In this document: piece after piece, positions 1-10,699 of the stretch
Layout of the letters: the number at the start of each line of letters is the position of its first letter
Numbering within the stretch: position 1 is the stretch's first letter
From: Fulvia fulva
Taxonomy: Eukaryota; Ascomycota; Dothideomycetes; Mycosphaerellales; Mycosphaerellaceae
DNA length: 64,000 nucleotides
Assembly (NCBI RefSeq): GCF_020509005.1
Contig: NC_063024.1
Location: 682,001-746,000, forward strand
Reading direction: 5' to 3'
Translations under genes and position numbers: made by a program
Notes under the pieces: generated by a model
The model's input: the letters and a program-made list of their open reading frames with translations, nothing else
Database searches by the model: none
What the model was told of the DNA's origin: nothing

Positions 1-642
1 CTGCGTCTTATCCTCGCAAAGGTATACCTGCATCCATTCACCCTGACGTTCCACGTCACAATCACAACAACGACATGCTAACAGTAATCACTCAGACTCT
101 CTGGCATTATGATATTACGCTTGACCGCAGCAAGACGGGCGATTTCCTTGACCAGAAAATTTGGAGTATTTGGGCGAAGCGGGAGTTGTGGATGAAGATT
201 TCTTTGGCGGAGAATGCAAAGTAGATGTGCCTGCGACCAGATCTCCTGCTGCCTGGCCGGACTATCATGCGGGACGGTATTTGCTTGTCCTCATGGCGAG
301 GAAGCAGAGATGGGATAGGGTAGGCAGGCGGCTGGAAGGGAGTAGGAAGATGGTAGAGAGTGCTGCGGCGCATCGGTTTGTGGGGGGTGGAGTGGGTTCA
401 TGATGATGTTGATGCATGTCTCGTAGGTATCGTCCGCGTTCAGACTTCACGTCTCACGGCAAATGTCTCATCTACATCCAGTGGAACAGGAAAACATAAG
501 CATTCTCGTTGCCATTCGCTCAGACCATGTAAGCAAACAGCAGCCTTTGTCGCAGCTTGAGTTCTACTTATCTTCCGTGACTGCACCACCAGACCTTGAC
601 ACGATCATCAAACCCTTGCAACAACAAGAACCTCCAACCACC
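1..642. other. Left-edge stretch without a recognisable gene
   Basis: Only short open frames occur here and none resembles a known protein. The last part is presumably the promoter and 5' leader of the RING-finger gene that starts at 643. A possible splice-like GTATAC near position 21 could belong to a gene outside the window, but nothing supports this. Confidence 0.4.
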
Positions 643-1514
643 ATGTCTCTACCCACCGGAGATCAATTCCTGCTGCGCCTCGTGATCGCCTCGCGCTCTG
701 ATCCCACCTCCCAGGAGGACTCTGAATGTCCTATCTGCTGTGAAGTACTCCCCACTCCACGCTCGCCCCCATCACACTCCACCGCTGACTACCGCAGACC
801 TACCCAGACCTCCTGCGAACACCTTGCAATCACCTCTTCTGCTATGCCTGCCTCGCAACCTGGCCTCGAACATCGAACACGTGCCCCAACTGCCGCGCTG
901 TTCTTTTCATAGACCCGCCCGCTCCGGCAGCAATGGTTCTACCAGACCAGCCGAGGGTGCTGAGACGTCTTGCTCCTGAGCAACTGCTCGACTGGGAGAC
1001 TTCGGGAAGTGTGCGTGAAGATCAGGTAGATCCGCGAGCGGAGTCTTTGAACCGGGAGATTGAGGCTGTCGTTGCAGTTATACCAGTGGAGAGGAGGACT
1101 GCGCCACCACCGGCCGATGGCTTGACTCGGAGTGCTCTGCTGACAGATACGACGCAACGGGTCCTGGTAGACGACGCAGCGAGGCAGTCGCGAGGTCACG
1201 GTGATATGCCACCTAACGTCTTCGATGCTGCTTCACGCCGTTCAATTCCCAATCCACCACGACGTCCAAGACGACGACCAGAAACAGACGGATCATCTAC
1301 ACCCACCACTGCGCGTCCACGCCAGCGGCGTCTCTATATCCCGCGAGATGCACAAAGCATGGCACCACCATCGATCTCACAGCAGCAGCAGCAAGAGGCT
1401 CCGTTCGCCCAGCCCGAAATCTTGACAGCTGAGCACACTGTCGAGGCCAGACACGATAGGGCACCACGAGGAAGAACGGAGCTCAAACGTCCCCACCCCC
1501 GAAGTCGTGACTGA
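643..1514 (+). CDS. RING-HC finger protein, one intron (copy 1)
   Basis: Predicted small RING (C3HC4) protein, likely an E3 ubiquitin ligase. Exon 1 is 643-744 and exon 2 is 798-1514, about 272 aa. The intron 745-797 (53 nt) has a GTACTC donor, a GCTGAC branch site and a CGCAG acceptor. Without splicing the finger is broken across two frames. With it the metal ligands read CPIC, then CNHLFCYAC, then CPNC, which is complete C-x2-C-x11-C-x-H-x2-C-x2-C-x10-C-x2-C spacing. The tail is disordered and rich in Arg, Pro and Gln (QQQQQ). The N-terminus (MSLPT, then LL.L) and the finger resemble the intronless gene at 49976. The reading frame closes at 1514. Open frames continue to about 1919 with an acidic Glu-rich end, so more 3' exons are possible but not resolved. 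The RING call is firm and the 3' end is not. Confidence 0.75.
745..797 (+). other. Intron inside the RING finger of copy 1
   Basis: This 53-nt phase-0 intron lies between the first Cys pair and the third Cys of the RING domain. Removing it is the only way to restore the finger. The homologous gene at 49976 reads straight through the same position. Confidence 0.75.
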
Positions 1515-2284
1515 TGCAGACATGCAGGATCTTGACGTTCACCCGCCGACTAGACGGAGACGTACGTGCCTTCACGCCACCCCCGCCGTCCGCTAGAAAA
1601 ACACCACATCAGGACCTCGCGCGTCAAGTCTATGCAGAACAAGGCCAGCTGGAAGGAAGCTTGCGTCCTGGAACAAGGACTCCAGGAGTGACAGCAGTGC
1701 CGACAAGACTGTCCGTTGAGGCTGGCGAGGATGAATGTGGAGATATTGGCAGGGTTGGAAGCTCGGAGGAGGTTGGTGCGGGAGTTTCCGAGGTATAGTA
1801 GTTTGGTCTCAGCGGATGAGTATCTAGGCTTAGTAGCTCGGCCGGAGTTTGCGCGGGAGGAGGAAGAGGAAGAGATGGAGGGGAAGGAAGAAGGAGTAGA
1901 AGAAGGAGAAGGATTGTAGGATTCGCAGGTCATTGGGGCTCTTGTTCCGTGGCGCGTATGCTCGTTTCAAGGGTTGTAAGACTGACTGTTCGCTTTGAGG
2001 AACTCTACAAAAATAGTCACGTCAACTACAATTCTCAGGATCAATCCATCCCATCGCATCTCACGCTCCTCATTCCTCATCATACATCAACCCCCCATAC
2101 CATCTCAAAGAATACTCCTCCTCGCCACCATCACCGTGCCCTTCCAGCACGTATGCTCCCAACCCTCCATCCGTAAACTCATCGCTCTCTTCACCGCATT
2201 TCTGAACGTACACTCCACCCCTTCTCTTTTCTCCCTCCCCTGAATCGTCTCAATGTATGCGCAACGCTCGCAAGAAGGAGGCCA
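1515..2284. other. Stretch after the RING gene; possible unresolved 3' exon
   Basis: An open frame reaching 1919 ends in a run of Glu codons and could be a last exon of the upstream gene, but no unique splice path joins it. From 1920 to 2284 nothing is recognised. The convergent RhoGAP gene ends at 2285. Confidence 0.3.
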
Positions 2285-4481
2285 CTAGTCGTCGTCGAAG
2301 ATGGCGGTTGCGTTGATCAGGATTGTGGCGAGGACGCGGTGCTGGTAGCTAGCGTCGGCGATGACGCCGGAGTGGGTGCCCATGAGGGTGGGTCTGGAAA
2401 ATGGTTAGTGGAAGGAGCATGACGAGGAGGAGGGAGGGCACTTACGCGAAGCATACGGCGAGATTCTCAGCTGTCATGCGAGTTCTGGACTCATTCTGCA
2501 TGATTCTGTTTAGGTGTAGCACGAGCGCGCGGAGAGTGGCGTAGTTTGGATCTGGCAGGTCGTTGATGCCCTGGTGGATGGCATCACGTCGTTGGTTTTC
2601 ATCATCGACTTGTGCGGCTTCGATGAATTGGCCGTAGCCAACCTTTGTGAACAATGGGTCTGGCAGATCTCGGAAGAAGGACTTGAGCAGACTTGCGACT
2701 GCATTGACGTCGTGACCGAAGTTCGATGGATTGCGGAAGTCAAGCTGTGGTGAGCTTGCGGGCAGATGATCGAAAGCCTGACGAAGTCGGTTGACCTGTG
2801 ATGCAGTGCCATTGTGTCGATAAATGCCTTCTGTCTCCAGGCCGAATATATCTACAGCCTGGATGCACTGGAACACGATGATTGGCACCGCGGATTGATC
2901 GCGAGCAAAGAGCTCGTCAAGGCTGACGCCGAAAACTGGGGTTTTGCTCTCAGTCGGTGGACCAGTCGGGCCACCAGCGCTAGGTGGGCCATTGAAGCCT
3001 CCAGCGCTGGGAGGACCATTAAAGCCACCGGCACTGACTGGACCGCCAAAGGAACTACCGTTGTAGTCGCGAGGAGGCGATATCTGAGTAGGCGCCACTG
3101 CTGGGATTGAGCCTGTCGTTTGCTGATGCTGGCTAAATCCGGTACCGGAACGTTCGGAAGGATGAGTGGGATAAGGTGGAGTGTTGTTGTAGGTATCGCG
3201 GAGAGGTGTAGGATCAGCTTGGTAGGGAGGCTGATTGGTTGGGAAAGAAGGCACTTGTGGTGGGCCGCTTCCATATCCTGCTGAAGACGGCGGCTGAACA
3301 CTGAAAGATGATGGTGGCGCAGCAGAGGCAGGTGTCCTGCTGGTCATTGATCCTGGTTGAGATGAAGCAGTGTTGAGGGTCAAAGGCGCCTGCATAGGCG
3401 GTGCTGCTGCCGCGGCTGGAGCTGTGGTTGGCATGCTCTTCGGCTGCTGAGTCTTGGGTGCCAGAGTCGGATGCTGCTCATATCTAATCTCGCTGGGTCG
3501 TGCTGGAATCTTGCCCTGGTGGCCTGCAATATAGTTGTGGAAGTCACTGTCGTTGTCAATGCCCATGACCAGCTCCCGCAGACTGCGCTGAGACACGGAA
3601 GAATTGTTGTCTGTCAACGGGCTAACAGCCAGACCGTTGCCGAGGAGCAGTTTCTCGTTGAAGGTTGCGAACTTCTGCAGCTGCAGAGACAAGGCAGAGT
3701 CGCTCTCTTTAATCAACGCCTGCAGCTCTCTCACGGCCTTTGGTCGGTGTTCGCGAACAAGCTGCTCTCGTTGTGTCTGCGCCTGTCGGACTTTGTCCTT
3801 GTAGTCTGTGTCTGCCGTCTCAACTTTGCGCATGAGATCGCTCTCATACTGCTCCGCGCTCTTTGGGCCCTTCAGACCGATCCTCCTGCTGCTCTTGGTG
3901 TCGCCCGTCTTTGCGCGGTCGTACTCATCGGCAAGACTGTCGTACCTGGCCTTGGCCTTCTGCATAGCGGCTTCCGCTGCTGAAGCCTTGTTCTCAGCAT
4001 CGAGCCCCTCGTGCTTCCACTGCTTCCGCCCGCGCTCCATGTTCCCACTGAGGACATCCAGATCCTCGTGCATCTGGTGCAAGGAAAGTGCAAACTGCAT
4101 GCCATGGTCGGCCATGCGCTCATGCACGCGCAAGACGTCGGTGAACTGCTGGGCATATGTTCCACTGCGGACCTCACCCCTCCTGACGCTGTCCAACTGA
4201 GACTGCGCCAGTCGCTTGAGGCCCTTGGCTTGCTCTTCCTCCAGCGAGCTGCGCTTCTTCAGAAACGACGCAAAGTCGCGAGCCGAGGCGATGGACTGTT
4301 TCAGGCGGTTGAGGAGGGTCGTGACGCCAATGTCGCTGTACATGACATCGTCGACGGCCTTTTGTAGGTGTTCGTTGGGCGCGGAAGAGGTGCCATGGTG
4401 GATGCCCGAGGATGTCGGTCGTGCTACTGCTGGCGATGGACTGGCGGGTGCCGAGTCGTCGCGTCCAAGTTCGCTCGACAT
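2285..4481 (-). CDS. RGD1: F-BAR and RhoGAP protein (Rgd1-like)
   Basis: GTPase-activating protein for Rho-family GTPases, coupling membrane binding to Rho3/Rho4-type signalling in the yeast family. Exon 1 is 2446-4481, exon 2 is 2285-2393, about 714 aa. The intron 2394-2445 joins NLAVCFA to PTLMGTHSG, exactly the conserved RhoGAP NLAxxFxPTLMG block. The N-terminal third is a coiled-coil F-BAR/FCH region (from about residue 40: LLNRLKQSIASARDFASFLKKRS). The middle is Pro/Ser-rich and disordered and carries three tandem SAGGFNGPP-like repeats. The RhoGAP domain starts near GVSLDELFARD. It contains the Arg finger in GIYRHNGT and the conserved LLKSFFRDLPDPLF helix. Its start lies 317 bp from the divergent gene at 4799, so promoter elements may be shared. 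Domain order and length match Rgd1 orthologues. Confidence 0.9.
2394..2445 (-). other. 3' intron of the RhoGAP gene
   Basis: A 52-nt intron with a GTAAGT donor and TTCCAG acceptor. It splits an Ala codon inside the conserved RhoGAP motif, and removing it adds the last 36 residues and a TAG stop. Confidence 0.85.
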
Positions 4482-4798
4482 GGCTGTATGGGTGTGATAT
4501 GCGGTGGTGGTGACAGTGCGTGAGAGAGGTGTGGAATGATTGCAAAGGGATCAAGTGGTGGAATGTCCAAGAACGACTGCCAATCGACACGACTCGTCGG
4601 CAATCGAGGCTTGGACGGCCGGCCGTTCGATGCATCAAGGAACACCCCTCGGCTCAGGCTGCCGGATCGACAACGGCAGTGACATCAACCCGACCCTCTC
4701 TGCATGTCAGGTCTGCCGCTGTCACGAGACATTGGATCCACGTTTACATAGCATTCGAACCATACCACCTCAACGTACCGCCCACACATTCAACCGCC

Positions 4799-5554
4799 AT
4801 GTCGGCACCACCTCTCCGCTGGGAACAATCCGCCCAACCCTGCAACAGCACAGTCTCCGACCGACTCCCCAAAGAAGTCGAGAACTGCCTGAGCAATGCC
4901 CGCTATGTGCGATCATCAGCCACATCCTCCGTACTCCAGCCATGCTGACAACTACAACAGCTCCACCTCGCAACCTGCACCCAAAACACCCCCCACGTCT
5001 CCCTCATGAACTACACCTACCTCCCCTCCCACCCCTTCCAGCACTCCTCAGTCCTCCCCCCAGGCCCCGCCATCATCATGACCTCCAACCCCTCCTCCAA
5101 AAAGACCACAAACCTCATCTCCAACCCGACCGTCTCCCTCCTCGTCCACGACTGGGTTTCCTCCCGACCCTCCACCACAAATCGCGACGCATCCCCCGTC
5201 GCCGGGCCCCGATCCTCCCTCGCAGCGATGCTCATGCAGATGAACTCGACCGAGATGTCGTCCATCTCTGCTACGATCAATGGGGATGCGAAAGTTCTAG
5301 AGGCGGGGAGCGAGGAGGAGAGGTGGTGTAAGAGGATGCACTTGGAGAATAATACGTTTGATGCGAGTCAGCAGGCTGAAGGCGGGGGCTTTGGGGGTGC
5401 GAGCAGAGAGGATGGAGGTCGGGGGAGTTATATTGAGGATGAGGATGTGAGGGTTGTGGTAGTGGGGATTAGGGGTGGGAGGATTAGTGATTGGAAGGGT
5501 GGGGTGAAGGATTGGGTGCTAAGGAGGGAGGGGCCGGTGGTGAATGGGGTGTAA
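4799..5554 (+). CDS. FMN-binding split-barrel (pyridoxamine-phosphate-oxidase-like) protein
   Basis: Exons 4799-4906 and 4961-5554 encode about 233 aa. The intron 4907-4960 has a GTGCGA donor, a GCTGAC branch site and an ACAACAG acceptor. The joined start reads LPKEVENCLSNARY then LHLATCTQNTPHVSLMNYTYL. This is the pattern of the fungal family of yeast YLR456W/YPR172W, predicted flavin-binding proteins related to PNP oxidase. The following segment IIMTSNPSSKKTTNL and SLLVHDWVSSRP continues the same fold. The reaction is unknown for this family; a flavin-dependent oxidoreductase or stress role is only inference. It is divergent from the RhoGAP gene. Codon use in the 5' part is strongly C-ending, while the last 80 codons are G-rich, an abrupt change within one exon. 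Confidence 0.8.
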
Positions 5555-5794
5555 TGCAGAGAGGAGATGGAGATGGCTGAGAAGAGCGGGCAAAGTGCAT
5601 ATTCAGCGTGGCGTTTGGGGAAAGGAACCGTTTGGCCTTGGTAAGGGTGTGAGAACGAGACGGTAGAAGTGTGGATGTCACAGACAGCACGTATACGATG
5701 GCTATATGCCATGTACCCTCAGCCGCCTCGTCGGCAGTATCCATCCTACTCTAGCACAACTCGCTCCCCCATTCATTGCAGGCAGTGCCTACTT

Positions 5795-6379
5795 CTACTC
5801 AGACCGACGCCATGACGGCTTGGCCATAATCTCATCAACCGACAACTTCCGCTCCCCCTCGCCCTGTTGTTGCATCGACCTGGCTGGCCTATTCCCGTAA
5901 CTTGGCCCCTGCGACGGAACAGTCGGCGGCGGTGGTCTGCTTGATAGAGCCGCGAAGCCTGGTGCTGACGGTGTCTTGCTGGGAAGACTTGGGTCCGAAT
6001 AAGATTGCGAAGTCGAAGACGATGATGAGCGGCGCACCGCATTATCCCACAGCTCCCCTGGGGTTGGCTTGGGTAAAAACCCTCGCTGGTTTTGACCCCA
6101 ATCTCCAAAGCTAGAATCTGGGTTGCGCGACTGATCGTATTGGTCTCGTCCAGGCCCGATAGAGGGGGGGCCGTACGCTTTCGATGTGCCTGGAGGTGTT
6201 CGCGAGACGTCTTGCCAACGGTTTGGCGGTGGTGCTTGTCGAAGCTGGTCTTGCTCCCTTGCTTTACGCTCGGCCAAAGTCTTCTTCGTCGCTTCCGTCT
6301 GCTGTTCTTCCATGATCTGTTTGAAGGTCTTCTGGGAAGAGTCTGTTGACTCCACGTTCTTGTCGAGTTTGTCGTCCAT
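5795..6379 (-). CDS. Small disordered hypothetical protein (194 aa)
   Basis: Single-exon frame with an ATG start (MDDKLDKNVES). A short charged helical start (FKQIMEEQQTEATKKTLAERKAREQ) is followed by a Pro/Ser/Gly-rich disordered body with a Ser-rich block. The C-terminus, KLSVDEIMAKPSWRRSE, looks like a short linear motif. No known domain is visible. It is probably real because the frame is long, has an ATG start and has coherent low-complexity composition, and no competing frame is better. It could have extra 5' exons. Confidence 0.55.
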   Translation of the reverse strand: MDDKLDKNVESTDSSQKTFKQIMEEQQTEATKKTLAERKAREQDQLRQAPPPNRWQDVSRTPPGTSKAYGPPSIGPGRDQYDQSRNPDSSFGDWGQNQRGFLPKPTPGELWDNAVRRSSSSSTSQSYSDPSLPSKTPSAPGFAALSSRPPPPTVPSQGPSYGNRPARSMQQQGEGERKLSVDEIMAKPSWRRSE

Positions 6380-6859
6380 GATGTGGTTGAGAAGTGCTGG
6401 GAGTCTGGAGATCCGAGCCTTTCATATAGCTACTGGCATGGCAAACACTTCTAGACCTGGTCCTTTGTCTGCGATGACATAGACGAGGACCCGTTCCTTC
6501 TGGAGACAGTCAGAGCTGTCCAAGGACAGCGAGCTGATTCTGATTAACCGTGTTATGGAACCCCGAAGGACGTGCATCTCGTGCCAGCTGGTCCCGACGC
6601 CTACGTATGACTTCTAGGTGCGCGAAGAATATCTTGGGAATCCTTCAGGGCAAGAATACGCTTATTTGTGTTTCGCAAGGCCATGGCACAGGAGACAGTC
6701 TGGTCAGCTTGTCACCGGATCTATCTTCGTAGGCTTACTGCCTCTCGAGAGCTGCGAACCTCGCACAGGTCTACAGGCACAGTTCCCGACTTGAGTTTCT
6801 CCACAAACATCCAGTGAAGAGCATCTGGTCATCTACCTCGGGAACCTCTTTTTCCGGCT
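6380..6859. other. Intergenic stretch between the disordered gene and gene A
   Basis: No supported gene. It holds the promoter of the minus-strand gene at 5795-6379 and the 3' flank of gene A. A short plus-strand frame at 6550-6732 has no recognisable features. Confidence 0.4.
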
Positions 6860-7692
6860 TCACGCCACGCCATTGGTAGTGCGCGAGAACACATCGTGCT
6901 CGAATGTGATATTGCCCCTCTCCTGGATCTTGACCTCTTTGGGCTTCTCTTCTCGCTCGACTTTCTTGTTCTGCGTCTCTGAATCACTAGCCAGCATACC
7001 GCAGCCTTTGACCATGCTCTGCATGTTCCACCGACTTAACCACTTCGCTACCGTGCCCCTGACAAGTAACAGCATCGCAAGCCCCGCCACGAGCCAGAGC
7101 CATCTTCGATTGAGGTCTTGCAGCTTCTGTTCGTAGTTATCCATGTCGTTTGACCAGTCCCGGAGTGTGAGCGAGGACTCCCTGGCTGAGCGATCTTTCC
7201 AACTGGAGAAGATTGCTCTGAAGCTCGATGAGCATGAACAACTGTTCTAGTCGGCCAGTCGAAGCACCAGCTACAGCATCTGCAGCTGCATCAGCGATCT
7301 TCTCGATCTTGTGGGTGAGCTCATTGCGCTTCCCCATCTCCTTCTTCTGTGTCGGGCTGTTCGAGTCGGCGGTGTAGATCAGATCCCGATACGCCTTCTC
7401 GAGTCGGATGAGTTCAATGACGGCATTGTAGGCACTTTGGAGACACGACTGGTTGATGTTGGCTGGGCGGCAAGCGGCGTTGAGGCTTTCGGTGTGCTTA
7501 TCAACAGGGCTTGAGATTTGGTGGTTCTTGGTCTGCTACACCAGGGTCAGCACAGTGTCGATTTAGACTTGCGTCAAGACTTACAGAGGTACTATCTGCC
7601 TCAAGACTCGATTGGTCTGCTCCGTGTGGCTTCACCGGAACACCGCTCACCAGCGATAGGAATGCGACGACGAGGATGAGAAAAAGCTTCAT
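6860..7692 (-). CDS. Tandem family gene A: secretory signal, helical domain, one membrane span
   Basis: Not a family I recognise. Exon 1 (7585-7692) encodes a signal peptide, MKLFLILVVAFLSLVSG, followed by VPVKPHGA. Intron 1 (7536-7584, 49 nt) has GTAAGT, GCTGAC and TAG. Exon 2 gives SSPVDKH, two spaced Cys, and an AVIELIRLEKAYRDLI helix. A second intron must lie around 7205-7260 because the frame shifts there. A GTGCTT...CAGAG intron of 52 nt is one phase-compatible choice, not proven. The last exon encodes a membrane span (RRWLWLVAGLAMLLLV), a basic then Lys/Glu-rich tail, and the ending TFEHDVFSR. Gene B shares the signal peptide, SP-DKH, IELI-LE and FEHD-FSR blocks, so A and B are duplicates. 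Predicted topology is type I, N-terminus outside or in the lumen. Function unknown. Confidence 0.6.
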
Positions 7693-7822
7693 CGTGTGCG
7701 CTACGTAGTGTCGCACGTAGTTGGCAGAGCTGATGTTATACCAGGCAGAAGAGTTGTAATTTGGGTCATCTCGGAACTTCTTGGCGCGGCGAGATGAGAA
7801 GCGCAATTGCAAGGTGGGTCAT

Positions 7823-7854
7823 AGCACGGGCCACGTCTTTCACATGCCAGCTTC
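7823..7854 (-). promoter_or_regulatory. Conserved upstream block of gene A
   Basis: A 32-bp block ending 131 bp before the gene A start codon. It matches the block at 8901-8932 upstream of gene B with two mismatches. It contains the core TTTCACATG and is followed in both promoters by a CATATGCTKAAT-like word. It is either a shared regulatory element or simply part of the duplicated segment. Confidence 0.5.
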
Positions 7855-7975
7855 CACGGCGGGGTGTGGGTCATATGCTGAATATCAGTCTATGCTGGAG
7901 TATCTTCCACAAGTACTGGACTATTACAGACTCGTTTGATTATCATGAACGCCCCTGGCAGGAGTTCCGTGGCCA

Positions 7976-8762
7976 TCATATCGCACTGTCCTTCTTACGC
8001 GAGAAAATATCGTGCTCGAAAGTGTCATTTCTGGTCTCCTGTTCCTTCACCTCACGGCGCTTTTCCTCGACCTTTTCGTCCTTTGCATGGTCACCACTGA
8101 ACAAATGTCGACCCAGACACCGCTCCATCGCGCTTCCCAGAGCAAACAGCGCCGCGACTCCGGCCACAAGCCAAAGCCAGAGTCGGTTCCTCCGCTGCTC
8201 CGTCTCGCACTTCGTGAGAATGGCACTGTAGTCCTGCCAAGTAAGGACAGCAGTTCGATAGCTTTGCATGCTGGTCAAGCGGAGCAATGCTGTTGAAGCT
8301 CAATGAGCTGCCGATCCGTGTTTACGAAACGATGGTGAGGTCTCGGTAGTTCAGCGACGGCCTTCATGACAACCTCGGCGATCTCGTTGGACAGAGCCAT
8401 CCACTTGTCTATCTCAGCTTTGGGTGTTGTCCTGTCGGAGGGAGCGACCCAGATCTCAAGCTTGTACTCTGACTCGAGCTCGATGAGCTCGATGGCGGCG
8501 TTGTTGGCGTAGAAGATACACGTGGAAGAAACGTCGGAGGAGTGACAGGTGTTCTTGAGGAGTGCAAAGTGCTTGTCGGTAGGGCTTGCCACATCTTCAA
8601 CTCCATTCTGCGAGATCACGATCAGGGAAGGTATGATTGCGCACGTGCGGTTGTACTTACAGAAGCCTGATGTAGCGCTGAGCCCGCTCCGTCTGGCTCG
8701 ACAGGGACACCGCCCACCAGCGACAGGAAGACGGCGACGAGGAAGAAGAGAAGGAACTTCAT
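7976..8762 (-). CDS. Tandem family gene B: paralogue of gene A
   Basis: Exon 1 (8661-8762) encodes the signal peptide MKFLLFFLVAVFLSLVGG, then VPVEPDGAG. Intron 1 (8608-8660, 53 nt) has GTAAGT and CTCGCAG. Exon 2 starts NGVEDVASPTDKH and continues through conserved Cys positions, AAIELIELESEY and AEVVMKAVAEL. The frame must change between about 8285 and 8326 before the last exon. A second intron there is likely but unresolved (a GTTTCG donor with an AACAG acceptor is phase-compatible but weak). The last exon has the membrane span RLWLWLVAGVAALFALG and ends EQETRNDTFEHDIFSR plus seven residues. Compared with gene A, the first and last exons are best conserved. Function unknown; probably a fast-evolving membrane-anchored protein of the secretory pathway. 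Confidence 0.6.
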
Positions 8763-9125
8763 GCTATCAGCCGTGCAATGTGGTTGAAAGTAGGCGAAGT
8801 CGTGATGTCGGGTAAAGTCTAGATCATTTGTAACTCTGAGGTTTCCTCGTGCGGGCGTTGGCAACAGTGTAGTCGCATGGTGGGGCAAAGTTTATGCGGC
8901 AGCACGGGCCATGTCTTTCACATGTCAGCTTCGCGGATCACTGTGGGGCTCATGTAACATATGCTTAATTCATTCGTGGCTATATAAGAGGAGGAATATC
9001 TCTAGAGCTCCCTGCGGCAGAGAGCTCCGATCGCGAGCGCTTTGGCCCGTCAAGTGCAAGAGTCTGCACTCAGCAACGCTAAACGACCGCTGCCCGTCTC
9101 GCTGACATTGGTCGCCCATCTCATC
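8763..9125. promoter_or_regulatory. Gene B promoter / gene C 3' flank
   Basis: Intergenic stretch with no gene. It holds the block shared with gene A (8901-8932). It also has an AT-rich word around 8980 that reads TTATATAG on the minus strand and could act as a TATA element, about 220 bp before the gene B start. Confidence 0.4.
8901..8932 (-). promoter_or_regulatory. Conserved upstream block of gene B
   Basis: Counterpart of 7823-7854, with 30 of 32 positions identical, ending 139 bp before the gene B start codon. Confidence 0.5.
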
Positions 9126-10188
9126 TCACTGCTTCTGACCTGCTCCTTCTCCAGCGTAAATGAGTTCGTCGTCATCAGAGCCTACCTTGTCGACCACGAT
9201 CCAATCCTCAGGTTCGGCTTGAGTCGTAGTCTTGAGCCCAGGATCATCCTGCTGCTCGGGGTTGGCTTGCTGTATTCTCTCGACCGTTTCGTTTGTCTGT
9301 TGATTGGACTTCTTGCAGTGTTTCCTCGCATCTGCCATCATCTCGTGAACGCATTCCAGATGCGAACACGTCGATTTGTCATGGATGGGGCGCTGGTAAG
9401 GACAGAACGCGAAGGTGAGAATGATCGTGTAGAGAACAATCGCCAGAGCCCCAGAGACCGCGTGGACCGGTACGGCTGCGACCTTGTCGTCCTGCTGGTC
9501 TCCTTCGTTGCTCTGCTGGTCATGAGAAGGTGCAGTCTGTGGCACGCTCGCCTTCGCTCGCATGTCGTTGTCCTTTCTCGCGATCCGCTGCTTCTTGAGC
9601 TCTTCGATCATGTTCCTGAGGTACTTCAGCTCGGGCTCCTTCTGACCTTTAGTTTCTACATTGCTGATGACCCTCTCGACCTGACGAATCAGCTCCTCTG
9701 AGCGATCGGCGAGCAGGCATGCGTAGTAGAAGATGTCTTCTTCTTCGTCTGGTATCAGGTCGTCGTAGATCTTGACTCGCTTCACCAACTCGTCAGCTCG
9801 CTGCAGAAGCTCAAGAGCGGCCATGAGGTTGCTGGTGTACGAGCTCTTGGCGTTAATATCTATGTAGTGGAGCTCGATCGACTTGAACTCGGTCTTGTCC
9901 ACGATTTCACGGAGTTGGTTCTCGGTCAGGGTTTGGAAATGTATCGAGCAAGTCAGCTTTTGCATTTCTCATATCGTCCTTGTGGAGACTTACGCGGTCG
10001 TAGTTGATTCCTGGAACTCTTGGAAAGTGCATTCCATGAATGTTGGCAACACGTTTGTGAACAGGAGAATCGTCGTGGTACTCCTTGAGCAACTCCCAGT
10101 CTGCGTCAGGGTATACAACACTGTATGCACTCACGAGTCCGGTCAGTAAGGCTGAGACGACCAGCATAAGCTGGAGAGCGATCTTCAT
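9126..10188 (-). CDS. Tandem family gene C: signal peptide, coiled helices, membrane span, acidic tail
   Basis: Exon 1 (9994-10188) and exon 2 (9126-9920) encode about 329 aa. The 73-nt intron 9921-9993 has GTAAGT and an ACCGAG acceptor, phase 0. The protein starts MKIALQLMLVVSALLTGLVSA, a clear signal peptide. Long helical stretches follow (LMAALELLQRADELVKRV, SEELIRQVERVISNVETK, LKYLRNMIEELKKQR). A hydrophobic span comes next (VSGALAIVLYTIILTFAF), then a Cys/His-containing charged region, and an acidic tail with EDWIVVDKVGSDDDEL. The tail motif D-W-I-V-V-D-K recurs in gene D as D-W-V-V-V-E-K. I recognise no family. The order of signal peptide, helices, one span and charged tail ties it to A, B and D. 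Likely inserted in a secretory-pathway membrane with the acidic tail in the cytosol. Confidence 0.72.
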
Positions 10189-10699
10189 GATGGCGTTGAT
10201 TGTGAGTTCCGTGTGCAGCACTGGCTGATCGCAGTGTTGTTGTTGTTATTGTGGTGGTGGTAGTGATGGTGGTGACGCGGGAGATTCGGAAAAAGTTGGA
10301 ATTGCGAGTGGAGAGTAAGATTTTAAGTGTAGGTGGAAGGGTTTGTGTACGAATGGCGCTTCGCCTAGGTGCGGCACGCTAATGCACGTGCGCTGAGCGT
10401 CATTCACTCACAGCAAATGTCAAAGACAGCTGTGATGTTTCGGGCCTACAAATCGCACACGTGCCGCAACACAGAAATGATGAAACATTCATCGAGAGTG
10501 ACTGAGACTGTAATTTAGAACACAATGCTTTCCGCTCGATTGCCTTCGAGAATATGACAGGTCGTGTCGTCCTCGTGGAGGACTTAGTCATCAAGACCCA
10601 AGTCTCGAGGACACTATCCATCTTCATGTCTGATGCCTATACTTTCCAAGGCCAATGTATGCCATCACCTGCGTGTCTCTCCCCATCACTGCTCATGTC
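10189..10699. promoter_or_regulatory. Gene C promoter / gene D 3' flank
   Basis: Intergenic. It contains a GT-rich trinucleotide tract (about 10236-10276) near the gene C start. It also contains the 12-mer CATTCACTCACA (10401-10412), repeated upstream of gene D. No gene is supported. Confidence 0.4.
10401..10412 (-). promoter_or_regulatory. 12-bp word shared by gene C and gene D promoters
   Basis: CATTCACTCACA on the plus strand (TGTGAGTGAATG toward the gene), 213 bp upstream of the gene C start. It is identical to 12041-12052. A shared regulator is inference. Confidence 0.35.

Noticed and set aside
3471..3983. 170-codon plus-strand frame
   Set aside because: Antisense of the F-BAR/RhoGAP coding exon.
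8980..8996. TATA-like word as the gene B core promoter
   Set aside because: About 220 bp from the start codon and not shared with gene A, so kept only as a remark.
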